Position numbers and translations under genes: made by a program
Part shown: positions 1 through 13,630 of the stretch, one piece after another
How positions within the stretch are numbered: the first letter of the stretch is position 1
Layout of the letters: each line of letters begins with the position of its first letter
Assembly: GCF_020379485.1 (NCBI RefSeq)
Contig: NC_063436.1
Span: 27,278,423 to 27,342,422, forward strand
Direction: 5' to 3'
DNA from: Brassica napus
Lineage: Eukaryota; Streptophyta; Magnoliopsida; Brassicales; Brassicaceae
DNA: 64,000 nt
The notes under the pieces: model-generated
Told to the model about the DNA's origin: nothing
Databases searched by the model: none
Seen by the model: only the letters and a program-made list of their open reading frames with translations

Positions 1-888
1 ATAACCAAAATAATATTTAACTTAAAATATATACTCATGATTTAAATTTAAATAACTATATAAATCTAAATTTAAACTCATGATTTTCAAAATTTAGGTT
101 ATATACTATTGAAAATATTCAAAAATAACATATACTATATATAATTTGATATTATTAATAATTCAGAATGTTCATATATTATTTTAAAGCACCAAAACAT
201 ATACCAAATGTCTTTTTTTGGTATTTCTAAAAGTGTTAATATTACAAAAAAATTTATTTCAAAATAAAATATAAATAAGTACTCAAATAAATTAAACTTA
301 CAAAATTAAAAAAAACCATGTACTATATAAAAGTTGAGGCTATAAACCATTGAAAGCGTCCATTAGGATGTTAAACGACCAATCGTAGTATGACAAATCA
401 TTATTTTAGTTTACTATTTTGAAAAATGTTAATATTACAAAAAAAACAATCATTTATTTCAAACTAAAATATAAATTGATATCAAATAAGGTAAATTTAC
501 AAAATTATAAATACTATATTAATTTAACATAATGTTTAACATTTTTCAAAAATTAAAAAGAAATAACCAAAATAATATTTAATTTAAAATACATACTCAT
601 GATTTAGATTTAAATAACTATATAAATCTAAATTTAAACTCATGATTTTCAAAATTTAGGTGATATACTATTGAAAATATTCAAAAATAACATATACTAT
701 ATATAATTTGATATTATTAATCATTCAGAATGTTCATATATTATTTTAAAGCACCAAAACATATACCAATTGTCTTTTTTTTGGTATTTCTAAAAGTGTT
801 AATATTACAAAACATTTTATTTCAAAATAAAATATAAATAAGTACTCAAATAAATTAAACTTACATAATTAAAAAAACCATGTACAAA
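1..888. repeat. A+T-rich direct repeat, two ~325 bp copies
   Basis: Positions 1-325 and about 564-888 are near-identical. Both run from a stretch reading ataaccaaaataatattta to a shared aaaaccatgtac end, with only scattered changes. The spacer (about 330-560) contains a weaker third copy of the tail module (the aaatgttaatattacaaa block). No coding potential is seen. The repeats lie directly upstream of the candidate Helitron 5' end at 889, and could instead be internal repeats of a larger element that begins left of the window. Confidence 0.75.
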
Positions 889-3498
889 TCTATACTATAT
901 AAAATAAATTTTCGAAAACTAACATAAAAATAACAAACAAATATAATAGTTAATTTTAAAATGCAATATTTTCAAACAATTATATCTATATAAATCTAAA
1001 ACACACTATTTACAAATTTAGGTTATATAACATTCAACAAAAATATGTACTATATTTAATTTGATGCATTAAATCATTGAAAATATCCACATATTATTTT
1101 AAAGCACCAAAATATGTCAAATTACCATTTTAATTATTATTTTAAAAATTTCAAGATTTTCAGAAAAATGTTTATTTCAAAATAAAAAGGAAACTACTAT
1201 TCAATTTCGTGAAAAAGGCAAAATTATTAAGGGAATCAATTTGGTATATAAACTAAATCTTTGAAAGACCAACATAAAATTAACAAACAAAAAAATAACT
1301 AAAAGAATTAGTTTATTATAAAAATTAAATCTTTAGAAGATCAACATAAAATTAAGTAACTAAAATAATCTTAAAATATAAGGATTTCAAATAATAAAGA
1401 CAATATAAATCTAAAGCACTATTTCATTACATATGAATCTATAACATATGATTTCAAAATTTAGGATATATATAGTGTTCACATAGAATTTAAAAATATC
1501 ATTATAATAATATAAAAAAAGTCAGCATTTTAATTTGATAAATTAAATAAAGATATTATTTTATTAAAAATAATTAACTTGATATATAAAATAAATATAT
1601 ATTTGACATTAAACAGAAAATAACAAAAATAAAAATATTTCAAGAAGAAATAAAGTTAAAAAAACAAATTATTTATAAATAATCACGTATGTAAAAATAA
1701 ATAAAAATCAACAAAAACTATAAAAAGATAAATTAAAATTTGTAAAAAAATATCTTTAAAGTTAGACTGATATTTATAGCTAATTATTGAAAACTAACAT
1801 AATAAGAGATTGACAAGAAAAAATCTAATTATGTCTGTAACCTTTAATACGATATGGACTATATCCTTTAAAAATCAGAAATAACTTAAAATATCAATAA
1901 TAATATTTAATGTCAGCATCATAAGTTGATATATATGCTAACTCTTCATTAATTAACGTCAGAATTATAAAATTATGTCTTAAAGTATGTCAAAACATAC
2001 ATATAGCTTATAAATCAAAATAAAATAAATAATTAATATCATAGTACTTAATATGAGCCAATAAATATAAATGTTAAACTGAAATTTAGTATTTGTTTTT
2101 TATTTATATCGGTCTCAGCTATAAAATATTGTAAATTTATAATATGTTATATGAGTTTCTTAGAAAAATAATGGTTGATTGTGATTCTTTTTTTACCGAG
2201 CCAATTTATTATTTAGTTTACAATAAGTTACAAAGCTCTGTAAGAAATAAGTGATTGTAACAATAGTTTACATATGTAAGAAATATATTGTTAAACAAGT
2301 TGTTTATTTCTGTTTTTTTTAAATCTTTTACCTATGTGTTCTCAAGCTGTTTTTATCAATAAATGAATAAACATAGTTATATAGTAATCAAAAATTTAAA
2401 TTTAATAAATTTTGACATATATGTTTATAAGAAAATCATTATCAAAATATTCATTAAACCAATCAAATATGTTTTTAAGAAAAACTCTAAATATTTTATA
2501 ATCAATAAGCTTTTTTGAATATGTTCATTAAAATTATGCAAACTATATGGTGACTTTTCATAAGTCTTTAGTGTAATTCACCGATAGAATTTATAGACAT
2601 ATGCTTATGAAAATTTATTAAAGCAATTAACATAACATATAAAATTAAAAATGATCTCACCAAGTTCTATCAATGAAAGATACTTGAAACAAAATGTTAT
2701 TAAAACATACGACAACATAAAATAATCAAAGAGGCTAATAATTAAAGTATATTAGTTTAAAATTCTAATAATATTTACAAATAATATTGACATTAGAGTA
2801 TAGTCTCACGCTCTCAGTGACAACAGAAAATAAAGATATGAAAAATATTCATTATAATAAATAAAATATTATTTAACATTAGTTTAAAGTTGTATATATT
2901 TATTTTTCTTTTTGTTATATCTAAAATAATATTACTATTTAAATTTCATAAAAATATTTATTATGATTTAACTCTAAATATAATACAAACAAATATGCAT
3001 TTAAGCGACTTCAGGATGATTATTTCAAATAGAGATATTCACAAAAATATATAATAAGTTTTCTTTCATTGTAAAAATTTGGTTAATACAAAGTAAAGCT
3101 AGATATTGTGCATATACATTAAGTTCTTATGTTTTTCAAATAGATAGATAGATAAAACAATTATAATAAAAATTATTATAACAATGTATTATTTTTTAAT
3201 ATGAATAAAATGATCAATATATACTTTTAAAATAAGATTAATAAAAAATATATAAAAAGATTAATAAACAATATAAACATGTTTATAAATACACTTACGC
3301 ATTTACATATACAAAAAAAGATATCTAAATATTAGTTTTTTAAAGACTATAATTGTATAAAATAATAATAAAGCATACTTCGAATAAAACTTCATATAAA
3401 AATGCATATAACCAATTGTACTTCATTATCTTAAAATTAGTATAAAATGATACAAATTATTAAAATAAACTCGCGCGTAGCGCGAGTCAAAAATCTAG
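889..3498 (+). mobile_element. Helitron, non-autonomous; 3' end clear, 5' end tentative
   Basis: The 3' end has the full Helitron signature: a 7-bp-stem hairpin CTCGCGC-GTA-GCGCGAG (3470-3486), eight bases, then CTAG (3495-3498) followed by T. The proposed 5' end is TCTATACTATATAAAA at 889, preceded by A, which fits the TC start and A/T insertion preference. The interior is A+T-rich with repeated modules (for example the gaccaacataaaattaac block near 1270 and 1340) and no Rep/helicase coding sequence. The 3' end is well supported; the element could begin further left. Confidence 0.65.
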
Positions 3499-3523
3499 TC
3501 TATACTAATAAAAAGGCCCTTTT

Positions 3524-5700
3524 GAGGCTCCATAGAGCGTCCACATCAGCAAAAAAAACTTCTCCCGAAAGATGACATGTGGCATAAAATATAGTTTTAC
3601 ATTTTAATATTACTAATTTTCGAAAATTATAAATAATATGTAAACATACAGCATAAAAATGGAAAAACTACATTAAAGATATGTAAGATTACCATTTTTC
3701 ACATAAAGAAAAAAGACGGTTTATCTCCATAATGTAACATTACCGTTTTCTAAAAAAGATACTAATAAAATTGACCTTTAAAAGCTCCATAGAGCGTCCA
3801 CATCAGCAAAAAAAACTTTTCCCGAAAGATGGCACGTGGCATAAAATATAGTTTTACATTTTAATATTACTAATTTTCAAAAATTATAAATAATATGTAA
3901 ACATACAGCATAAAAAAATGGAAAAACTACATTAAAAATATGTAAGATTACCATTTTTCACTTAAAAAAAAGACGGCTTATCTTCATAATGTAACATTAC
4001 CGTTTTATAAAAAAAAAACAAAAACATTATATATAATTTTGAAAATAATAAATATATGTAAAAATACAACATAAAAAATGGAAATACTACATTAAACATA
4101 TGTAAGATTACCATTTTACATTTTTATTTAAAAATAATAATATGTAAACATACAACATAAAAATGGAAAAACTACATTAAACATATGTAAGATTACCATT
4201 TTTCACTAAAAAAAAAGACGGTTTATCTCCATAATGTAACATTACTATTTTGTAAAAAAAAACATTATATATAATTTAGAAAATAATAAATAATATGTAA
4301 ACATACAACATAAAAAATGGAAATACTACATTAAGCATATGTAAGATTATCATTTTACATTTAAAAATAACAATAATATGTAAATATACAACATAAAAAA
4401 ATGGAAAAACTACATTAAACATATGTAAGATTACCATTTTCACTAAAAAAATGGTTTATCTCTATAATGTAACATTACCATTTTATATAAAAAAGAAAAA
4501 AATAAATATAACTATTTGACTATTTGTCCAAGTTCTTCTATTAAACATTGCTGTTTTACATTAAAAATGGAAAAACACATTAAAATTTAAACATCTATCT
4601 TAAAATATAAAATATCGATATTAACTAAATATAAAGTATAAGAAAGAGAAATACTCAATATATAGAAAAATAAATAATAAGTAAATATTATAAATATATA
4701 AATATACGAATAATATATACAATAATAAGTAAATGCACAATTTTTTAAAAATGGAAAGAGTACATTAAATATTAAACATCTATATTAAAATGTAAAATAT
4801 AGATATTAAGTAAATATAAAGTATAAGAAAAAGAAATACACAACTTAAAAACAATGGAAAAAAGTATATTAAGATTTAAACATCTATCTTAAAATGTAAA
4901 ATATAAATATTACCCAAATAGAAAGTATAAGAAAAGGAAATACACAATTTAAAAAATGGAAGAAGTACATTAGTATTTAAATATCTATCTTAAAATGTAA
5001 ATCTATCTTAAAATATAAAATTATTAGTAAATAGAAAGTATAAGAAATAGAAATACACAATATAAAGAAACATAAATCATAAGTAAATATATAATATAAG
5101 TAAATACCCAATTTAAAAAATGGAAAATTACATTAAGATTTAAAAATATATCTTAAAATTTAAAATATAGATATTACGTAAATAGAAAGTATAACAAATG
5201 GAAATATACAATTTAAAAAAAAGGAAAAGTATATTAAGATTTAAACATCTATCTTAAAATGTAAAATAGAGATATTAAGTAAATAAAAAGTCATGAAATG
5301 GAAATAAACATTAAGCATTAAATATATAATATATGAATTATCAATAAATAATAAGTAAATAATGTAAATATATAATATATGAATTATCTATATAATAATA
5401 AGTAAATACACAACTTTTTTTTTAAAATGGAAAAAGTTCATTAAGCATTAAACGTCTATCTTAAAATGTAAAATATATAATATAAGTAAATACACAATTT
5501 GAAAAATGGAAAAAGTACATTAAGATTTAAATATCTATTTTAAAATATAAAATATAGATATTACGTAAAAAAAATATAAGAAATGGAAATAAACATTTTA
5601 AAAAATAGAAAAAGTACATTAAGATTTAAGCATCTATCTTAAAATGTACATCTATCTTAAAATGGTAGTAAATTATATAAAAATAGAAATACCACATTAA
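3524..5700. repeat. Tandem repeat field inside the Helitron
   Basis: The subterminal block ctccatagagcgtccacatc occurs at 3528 and again at 3784, a 256-bp duplication of the Helitron 5' region. Next comes a series of copies of an actacattaaacatatgtaa module (about 3670-4450), then about eight copies of a module built on gatttaaacatctatcttaa plus a tagaaagtataagaaa segment (about 4740-5700). The copies diverge by small indels, as in old satellite-like expansions within Helitrons. Confidence 0.75.
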
Positions 5701-5833
5701 ACAAAAAAAATAAAAATGTATAGTTTACATCAAGAAAGTCCCTATAAAACTCATTATTCCATCAACATCAACCTCACACTATCAAGGAAAACTTCAAATC
5801 ACTCGAGCAAAAAAATAGTTCCACCATCAACTC

Positions 5834-6077
5834 ATGTCGTCCCAAAAATCTTTAATGACCTTGAAAGAGATTTTTTATAACAACGAACTTTTTATTAGGT
5901 GGATTCATTATTGGGAAACCCGCAACTTCCAAAAGCCAAACTTATTCATGAGAATTGAATTGCTTTTCATAGACTCAAAGGTATTCTTACAAATTTAAAG
6001 TAATCTAATCTAGAATTTTATTGTTAATATTCATTCAAGCGTTTATCCCGAAACACTTTCTTCCTCGCCGAATCAGG
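5834..6077 (+). pseudogene. Replication protein A (RPA1/DUF223-like) exon fragments
   Basis: An ATG at 5834 opens a 49-codon exon reading MSSQKSLMTL..., with core residues WIHYWETRNF and LFMRIELLFIDSK. It ends exactly at an AAG/GTATTC donor (5980/5981). This matches the first OB-fold of plant RPA 70-kDa-like/DUF223 proteins, whose consensus is a W..RNF element followed by LDEKG. After an AG acceptor near 6038, a second piece reads AFIPKHFLPR, the next strand of the same fold. No later exons are seen. RPA-like pieces are common cargo of plant Helitrons; this one is a remnant. Confidence 0.6.
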
Positions 6078-7942
6078 TATTGGTTCATGTTGGTTTAGTA
6101 TTGCTTTTGGTTTATTAACCGGTTTAGGATGATCCTATTGTAAATATAATTTAAGTTGGTTTAGCATATATTATGCTTAAAATAAATTAAATTAAATAAT
6201 AGTAATATTAAGCTTAAAATATAATTTTAGAGAGTTTTCAAATATAGTTTACAGAACATTATAGGTGATGAATTTAATTTATTCAATTCGTTTATTACTT
6301 AAAACTAAGTTTTTTAAAAAACATACAGAGTTAGAAATATCAATGATGGATTGGTGAGTATAACGTGAAGACAAAAATATAAATATTTGATTTTCAAGAT
6401 AAGAAATTCAGCTTTTATTCAGTTACTCAATATATAATATCTTAAATTATTTTTTAAAAAATATACATAATTTATATATATAGATTAATCTTCCAAACTT
6501 AAAATATTATATTATATATGAATAATGTTTTTAAATTAAAATAATTTCTGATTTAAAAAAAAATAAAAACAACAAATGGTTATTTTCAAATAATGGATGT
6601 AATTTACATTATACTATCATTTAAAAAGTATTAGATACGTTTTGATATATCATTATTTTCTATTTCCAGAAAACAATAAATGGTTAAACATCAATATCAT
6701 CTAGGTTAAGTATACGAACATCACAAATTCAAACATCACAAAAAATATTTACATAAACAATATTCAAAAGAATAGTTATATACTTAATATTTCAAAATCA
6801 AAGATATTTTTGCTAAAATTGTACTTACCTGGCCAAGGAGATCGACCATCTTTTTACGGATCAATCGATTGTTGAGCATGTGGTCGATCCAAAAATATTC
6901 TGCAGTTTAATTAAATATTTAAAGCATTTATTCCAACACTCAACATATAGTTTTGCTAAATATGATAACTAGACAGCCAACAAAATTATAAAAAAATATT
7001 TAAATAGTAAAAAATATGTTAATTTAACGTGTTAAAATTTAAAAACAAATTTTAATTATGACATGCATCTTAATATTTATATAAATATATATCATAACCT
7101 AAATTTAAAAACAAATTTTAATTATGACATGCATCTTAATATTTATATAAATATATATCATAACCTAAACAAATTTTAATTATGACATGCATCTTAACAC
7201 GTTAAATATATATTTTAATTTAACGTGTTAAAATATGTTTCTTAATATGATAAGAAATGATTTAACAACTTAAATTAGAAAAAATAAAAAAATCCCGGGC
7301 GTAGCCCGGGTTAATCCCTAGTAAGTTAGAAAAGGTTATTTGATAAATTCTGTAAGAATTACTTCTCGGAAAAAAAATGTTGAAAGCACTAAAAGTTAAG
7401 TATATTATTAGTGTCAACAATCTAAAGTCATCTGTGTTTACTTAGCCTCTGTATACCAAAACATCTATCGATCAACAATACGAACTTTGCAAAACATGAG
7501 TTAAATTTTATCATCAATAACGGTATACATTACTCTAACTTAAAACCGTGAAGAGGCTTTTAAGTAACACTAACACAAATTATTAATCTATAAATTTAAT
7601 GTGTCAGCCAGTTATATACGTAAAATAAAAATAGAGTATCGGATGTTAAGGAGGTAGATAGTTACTGGGCGGATAAAAATATAAAATATACACATTTTAT
7701 TTTATTGAGAAAAGCTTATCCTTTAGCTGTGCATGTATGATGTACCATTTGTATGCACTATCCAGTATGCCCCATACCTGTGAGGTGGATCGGAGACAAT
7801 GAACTCATACAAAACACAATTCCGTAATTATAATAAATCGAATGCTTACATTTGCAACTCATGCGACATGCGTTACAAAAAAAGAGAAAAAACAAAGTTC
7901 GCAATGACGAGACAAAGCATACTGGAATTATAATTCGTATAT

Positions 7943-8190
7943 TTATATATGAATGTGATTATAGAGAAATTTGTGATGGCGCAGACAACAAGTCGGTGTA
8001 GGATTTGGCAAGCCACACTTGGAGTTCACAGTTGAACTTATCTGCTCAGAGTATGTTGACTTCTGACCGGGTCCCGACCCCGCACGTGTGGCAGACATTG
8101 TTCTGGTCTTCTTTGGAGCGTACATAGTAGGCCGTATAGACCAGAGATCTTGGCCCATTGTCACTGTTGAAGTAAAATGACATTAGCTGA
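7943..8190 (-). pseudogene. Unidentified coding-like fragment
   Basis: Base composition rises sharply here against A+T-rich surroundings. One minus frame is open for 73 codons from an ATG at 8164. Another minus frame reads a protein-like string (SDNGPRSLVYTAYYVRS..., then CHTCGVGTRSEV) that meets a stop after VNIL and continues as FNCELQVWLAKSYTD. The second reading looks more like real protein and has a C-x-x-C pair, which suggests a broken exon. I do not recognise the family. Confidence 0.3.
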
Positions 8191-8957
8191 AGAGTTCTTC
8201 AATACCAATCTTCTTTTATCTCCAACTTTATCATCTTTTTTTTTTTTTGAAAAGCCAACAAACAGGGATTTAGACATTTTGTGTTTATCAAATAACACAG
8301 TCAAGAAATTTCTTTGATAAGTTCTCTTACATTAATTACAATATAATTTAGTGCAGAGATGTTAAGTTATACTTATCCACAAGCTAGTTTCTTATTTTTT
8401 TAATCTCTTCCATAATCTTTTTTTTTTGTTCTTTCAAGGGTCAGTTACATACTCTGAAATAACCATTTAACCATAGTCTATCATTCATGGATCTCCACGA
8501 AAGATTAAAGTATAATATGACATATATAGTATATATTTTAACATTAGTAACGAAATAGTAATCATGTGCATGTGTTATTGTTGCTACATTGGGACGATGG
8601 CATGGCCATTATAATATTATTTTAAGGATGATAAACTATAATTAAACAAGTTCATCATGGGTTGTTTAAAACTGGGACAATTGAATATACATGCATTCAC
8701 GCATAATGCGTTATGCAATGTTTTTATGTCTCAAGGACATTGTTTATTTTTGAAAAAAAAACATCATAAATATCTTCTTTTCTTGTCCTAATTTGATCAA
8801 ACCAATGTATTAATCCACGACCAACCACATGAAGTTTATTAAAATATTTTAATATGCCACTTACATGAACTATGATGATAGAAAAGGTTATTTTAACCAG
8901 TGTGATGGTAGTAATTACTAATTACTATGCTTTTGTGATTATATTTTAACTGTTCAT

Positions 8958-9160
8958 GGCAAGTAGTGGTAGTCTAGTGACAATTTTTTGAGGTTTGGTG
9001 TGTACCCACATTAGTTATAGATTCGATTCTATTGGAAACTAAATTATCATTACTTGGCAAGTTTAGGTTTGGGTTTTGGTCCAAGTGGTTTACATGGTGG
9101 GCCGTAACAGATGATCGGTCCACCCTGTAGTATTAGTCGGAAGGTATTCCAAACTCGATT
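8958..9160 (+). repeat. Possible SINE-like (tRNA-derived) remnant
   Basis: A tagtctagtg block near 8970 resembles a pol III A box, and agattcgattct near 9020 resembles a B box. The spacing is loosely that of crucifer tRNA-derived SINEs, and a unique-looking 3' body follows. No clear tail or target duplication was found, so this is tentative. Confidence 0.3.
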
Positions 9161-9582
9161 CAGGCAGTGTGATATATTTACAGGCTAGTCTACTCTTTAG
9201 CATTAAGTGCGTTCTTTCCAAAGTTGACCGGATAAGCTCATATGGCTTATCAGGAAGAAAAAAAAATGAAGATTTCTGCTTTACCTTTTTTTCATTAAAG
9301 AAAGTCCCTTTGATATTAAAAATCTATTTACTAGATAAAATAATCAATCAAAAGAATTAATACTTAATTTACGGGTCTTGCACATGCAACAGCTTATACC
9401 CAACATAATGTTGTCAGTCTTTCATACAGCATTGGAATTATTATGTGAGATTCATTAATATTAAATTTAGGGATAGTTTACTTTGGATTTATTATCCCCT
9501 TTCTTTTTGGCATTACTTTCATGGATTCTTCGGATATGTTATTGTATTTGGCCAAATTAAGTAACCCCTCTTTAAGTTACAA

Positions 9583-10926
9583 CTAGATTTTGACCCGTGC
9601 AACCGCACGGGTGTTTGTTTTTACTTTTTTATAAATAAATTATTGTTTTAGAACATAAATGATATATATTTTTAATGTTAATCATATACTTAAATGTTAA
9701 TCAATAATTTTATAATTTACATGTTATAATTAATTAATTATTTAAACCTTATGTATTTGCCACTTTTTATTATATATTTATTTTATTATATTTGCATTTA
9801 GTTATTAAGCAAATTAATATATTCATGAGAAAATATATTTAAAAAATATTTTGTATTTAATTTAGGATAAATTCTGACCCGTATTTCAAAACTGGATTTC
9901 TTTTTACCAATATTTTTATGCTTATTCATTTTAGATAATTTATTATTGTATATATAAAAGTGTAAGATATGTTAATTTTTAGACATGTATTATATAGTTT
10001 GTTAATTTTAAGCCGTTCTATCATCATATTATATTTTAAATAAATAGTTTATATTTATGAAAATAAAATTTATAAATTTATCAATTGAATATAATTTATC
10101 ATATTTATTTTAGTATAATAATTATATTTTAACATGATCATGACTATAAAAATAGATAAAATATGATATAATTTATTTATTTTCATTTCTAAACGATAAC
10201 TTAAAATACATTAAGTTATTGTTTAAATATTTTTACACATATTTATTAGAATTTTTAAAATATAGTATATAAATATATACTATATTTAAAATGAAAATAT
10301 ATTATGATTAAAGTAGTTACAAAGATTTTATATTATTAACTTTATAGAAATACATGTTAATTTTTATACATGTATTATATAGTTTGATAATGTTAACCCA
10401 TCTTACCAACATATTAGATTTTATTTTTGAACATAAATATTTTATAATTACGAAAATAAAATATATAAATATATAAATTTAATACAATTTTATTATATTT
10501 AGCTCAATATAATAATTTTATTTAGCTCAATATAATAATTTTATTTTAATATGATTGATTATGATTATATAATAAATAAAATATTATAGATTTTTTTATT
10601 TTTCTTTTTATATAACTGAATATATTAATATATAATAATATTTTAAACTAATTTCGAAATTAGTGAAAATATTTAAATATAATTTCGAAAATGAAGATCT
10701 TGTAAAAATCTTTTCAAACAGATTTGTTAAATTTTTAAAATAAATATATTTATATTTAAAATGAAAAGATATCAAAAGATATTATGATTAAAATATTTTA
10801 AAATTTCTATTTATTATTAGTCTGAATTAAAATATAGTATGAATTTCTATGAATAGGTCCATTAGGTCCATTTTTAAAAAAATCACACATGAATCAAAGT
10901 TGTGACTTCTGTTTTAATATATAAGA
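9583..10926 (-). mobile_element. Helitron, non-autonomous, minus orientation
   Basis: Read on the minus strand, the element begins TCTTATATATTAAAACAGAA (5' end at 10926), a familiar crucifer Helitron head. It ends with hairpin CCCGTGC-GGTT-GCACGGG, then TCAAAAT, then CTAG (plus-strand 9583-9586). The flanks are A on the 5' side and T on the 3' side, as expected for A/T insertion. The interior is A+T-rich with no coding sequence. Both ends agree, so the boundaries are considered exact. Confidence 0.85.
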
Positions 10927-13410
10927 TTATTTTGTTTTATGTCTTGATTTATTAGACCAAATTATATCAACTAAATCGTACCTCAAATCGAATAAACCAA
11001 TTTGATCCCAAATGTTCGACTACTAAACATATTTTAAGTTATAAGACTAGTTTGGTCCCCTCACTTCTCTCTAGCTCATAGATATATGATTAATCAACAA
11101 AGAGTTATTTAAATACTTTATTATAGTAATAATTCAGTAGGTGAAGTTGTCTATCAACAAAACTATATAAACATATGCCTTTAATCAACTAATCCTGTGG
11201 GTAGAGTAAAGGCATGGTGTGGTTTTTATGTGTAACGTTAACATCTACGTTTATTTACATGCGATGATGATCACTGTATATAAATGTATATATAAATTAA
11301 TGCCTGGACTTCTCGCCCGTTAAATTTGACAGTACAATATTTTATGCTGTGTAATGTGTATGTTTATTTTGTCTTTACAGTCGAACCAATAACATTAAGT
11401 GAATCAACAACGTATAAGAAAAAAATATGTTAACTTCCATCTTTCGATGTGGATAAGAATTAACCTAATCTTTTGGTATGGACTTACCTCTTCTTTTTTT
11501 TACTATTGTGACCGATACATAGGTGTATTAAACGAGCCACTTTTCTAAACGAAGTATCAGCAATGGACAACAAAATTTGTTTACTGTTCACGGGTTAACT
11601 AATCGATTAGGTGCATTTTTTCACTTAACTGTTTTAACTTTTCATTTTCATTTGTTTTTTTTTTGAAAGAATGTTAAATTAATTCAACAAAAAAGACATT
11701 TTACAACCAAAGTTGCTTGTTTGAGAATCAAAAGAAAAGAAAATTGAGCTTTTCATTTTTATTTGTCAGAACATCTAATCCATAACTAATACTATATATC
11801 ACTTGCTTCATATACCTTTCAAGATATAATTCTCGAGTTATGGATTAATCAAACAAAAACATTGGGTACCTCCTAATCACATTACAAATTAGGGCGAATA
11901 CATAAAAAAAAAACCACACATTTTTTGTTGATAATCATTGGTTCTGGAGTCTGGACTCAAGCATATTCAACGTCGTGATGCTAAAGCTTATATATTATAT
12001 CATAAAACAATTCAAAACATATACTTCATTTCACACAGTGTAAAACTCTTAAACGGATAGTTTGAGACAATAATAATTAAAGTATTCGTTTCAAATATTT
12101 ACATAATATGAATTCATTAGCATATTTTAGCCATTTATAGGAAACTAGAATAATGATTAATGCACATTCATGTTGAGAGTATCGCCTTACTAACCACATG
12201 CAGCTTCTTAAGAGTATTAAATTAAGGGTTTCTCGTCTTACTATATCATAAATTCTAACTTAACCATATTTCAAGTAATAATAAGATAGATTGTAAAACA
12301 TTCTGCCATTTTCGTGATGCGTTTTGTTCAGCCATCGAGACATTCCTTAGACATTGAACTCGTATCCAAGAAACCTCGTAACCCGGTTATGGATCATTCT
12401 AATCTACTAGTATAAATTATTGGATCGATTTTCATTGAATGGGACAATAGAGATACTATTGCAGTTAAGAAAAAATAATAGAGATACTATTGCCAGTTCA
12501 TCTGTTTTAAAACTGATAGAAAAACAATAAAAACATCATTATAAAAAGTATTTAATGAAATCTATCGTATTATTATAGTTTTATGTATTTAAAATTAATT
12601 TTAAAATAAATAGATTTTTCCAATTCTGGATATAATAAAAATTATGCAGAACGTATTTTGATCATATTTACAACATTTATCTCATGATCTGTCGTTCAAT
12701 ACATAAAAGACAAAAAGGGTCATCTACTGACAGTGACATGGATATGGGTCAGACAACGCAAAGACTGGTAACAACATAGAGAAGTGTGTGGCGATGCATC
12801 TATTTGTGTCAAGGTCCAAAGACGGCCCAAATCGAGTTGACACTCCACTGACGGAAACTTCGTTTCTACTAGGGCATAAGTTGAATCATCTACAGATTTG
12901 CTGATGCTTGTTTACAATTACATCACTCTGGAATCTGGATAGCAAGAAAAGGAAAACCTATGAAAATTGTCAAACCAATTATATTTAAATTATTATTTCC
13001 TTATTTAACAGAAATTTGATTTAAACTTACCCGTGCACCCAAGAAGATAATTCTTTTGTTTAAAGACGTTCCAACTTAAAAGGTTTGCATGTTTGAATAC
13101 TCAATGGTTTTTTAATCACTGATCATTGGGCAGAGAGAGTTCTAAAAGTTTCATCTGTAAACTGAGAAGTCCCCCACTTGAATTTTGTTTGTTCAGTTAT
13201 TTATTTTGTTGTTATTCATTTAACTAAATTATCTAATTCCAAATGAAATACAAATTTACATCTTTTTTGAATCGTTCAATCTTTTGTCAATTGTCCTATA
13301 GTATATTATTATAAACATACACAGTTCTTAGGCACGTTGTGGTTGACATTAACAGTCAATAGTAACACGAATACGATTCATAGATACTGCATGCAACACG
13401 TTGCAATTCT
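10927..13410. other. Intergenic region upstream of the receptor kinase
   Basis: No gene is recognised in this 2.5 kb. It contains one short truncated retroposon with target duplication (11638-11765, listed separately) and otherwise A+T-rich unassigned sequence. Confidence 0.6.
11638..11765 (-). mobile_element. 5'-truncated LINE/SINE stub with 17-bp target duplication
   Basis: The 17-mer CTTTTCATTTTCATTTG (11638-11654) recurs with one mismatch at 11749-11765. Between them are 94 bp starting with a poly-T run, so the insert is in reverse orientation with its poly-A tail on the left. Its body (gaaagaatgttaaattaatt...) resembles that of the larger stub at 51225-51363, indicating the same family. 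Long direct repeats plus a poly-A tail are the mark of target-primed reverse transcription. Confidence 0.7.
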
Positions 13411-13630
13411 CCTCCATTGTCTCATCAACAAGTAATAAAAATTATACCATTGAACCTTACTTATATATAATTTCCTCAATTATTACAATATTTAAATAAA
13501 TAATTAACAGATTAACTATTTTCCTCCATTGTCCCATCAACAAGTAATAAAAAATTATACCACTGAACCTTACTTATATACTTTCCTCAATTATTACAAT
13601 ATTTCAATAATAATTAACGGATTAGCTGCA
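13411..13630 (+). repeat. 112-bp tandem duplication in the receptor-kinase promoter
   Basis: The block beginning cctccattgt at 13411 is repeated from 13523 (period 112), with small differences. Each copy includes catcaacaagtaataaaa, gaaccttacttatata and tcctcaattattacaatatt. The second copy ends about 60 bp before the start codon of the lectin kinase at 13689, so the duplication doubles whatever promoter or leader elements lie here. Confidence 0.85.

Larger units (their letters stand above)
3499..7321 (+). mobile_element. Helitron, non-autonomous, carrying an RPA-like fragment
   Basis: The element starts with TCTATACTAATAAAAAGG, typical of crucifer Helitrons. It ends with hairpin CCCGGGC-GTA-GCCCGGG (7294-7310), seven bases, then CTAG (7318-7321) before T. 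It abuts the preceding Helitron with no host base between them. The interior has tandem duplications, a decayed replication-protein-A-like exon pair near 5834-6077, and a duplicated block at about 7040-7200. No Rep/helicase gene is present, so it would depend on enzyme supplied elsewhere. The hairpin differs from the upstream element's, so the two are different families. Confidence 0.8.
7322..9582. other. Intergenic region, mostly unassigned
   Basis: A+T-rich DNA between two Helitrons. It contains a short, more GC-rich tract at 7943-8190 and a SINE-like remnant at about 8958-9160, both listed separately. No other coding or structured feature is apparent. Confidence 0.6.

Noticed and set aside
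4000..5700. CRISPR-like regularly spaced repeats
   Set aside because: This is a eukaryotic nuclear region; repeats are A+T-rich, diverged, unequally spaced and lie inside a Helitron.
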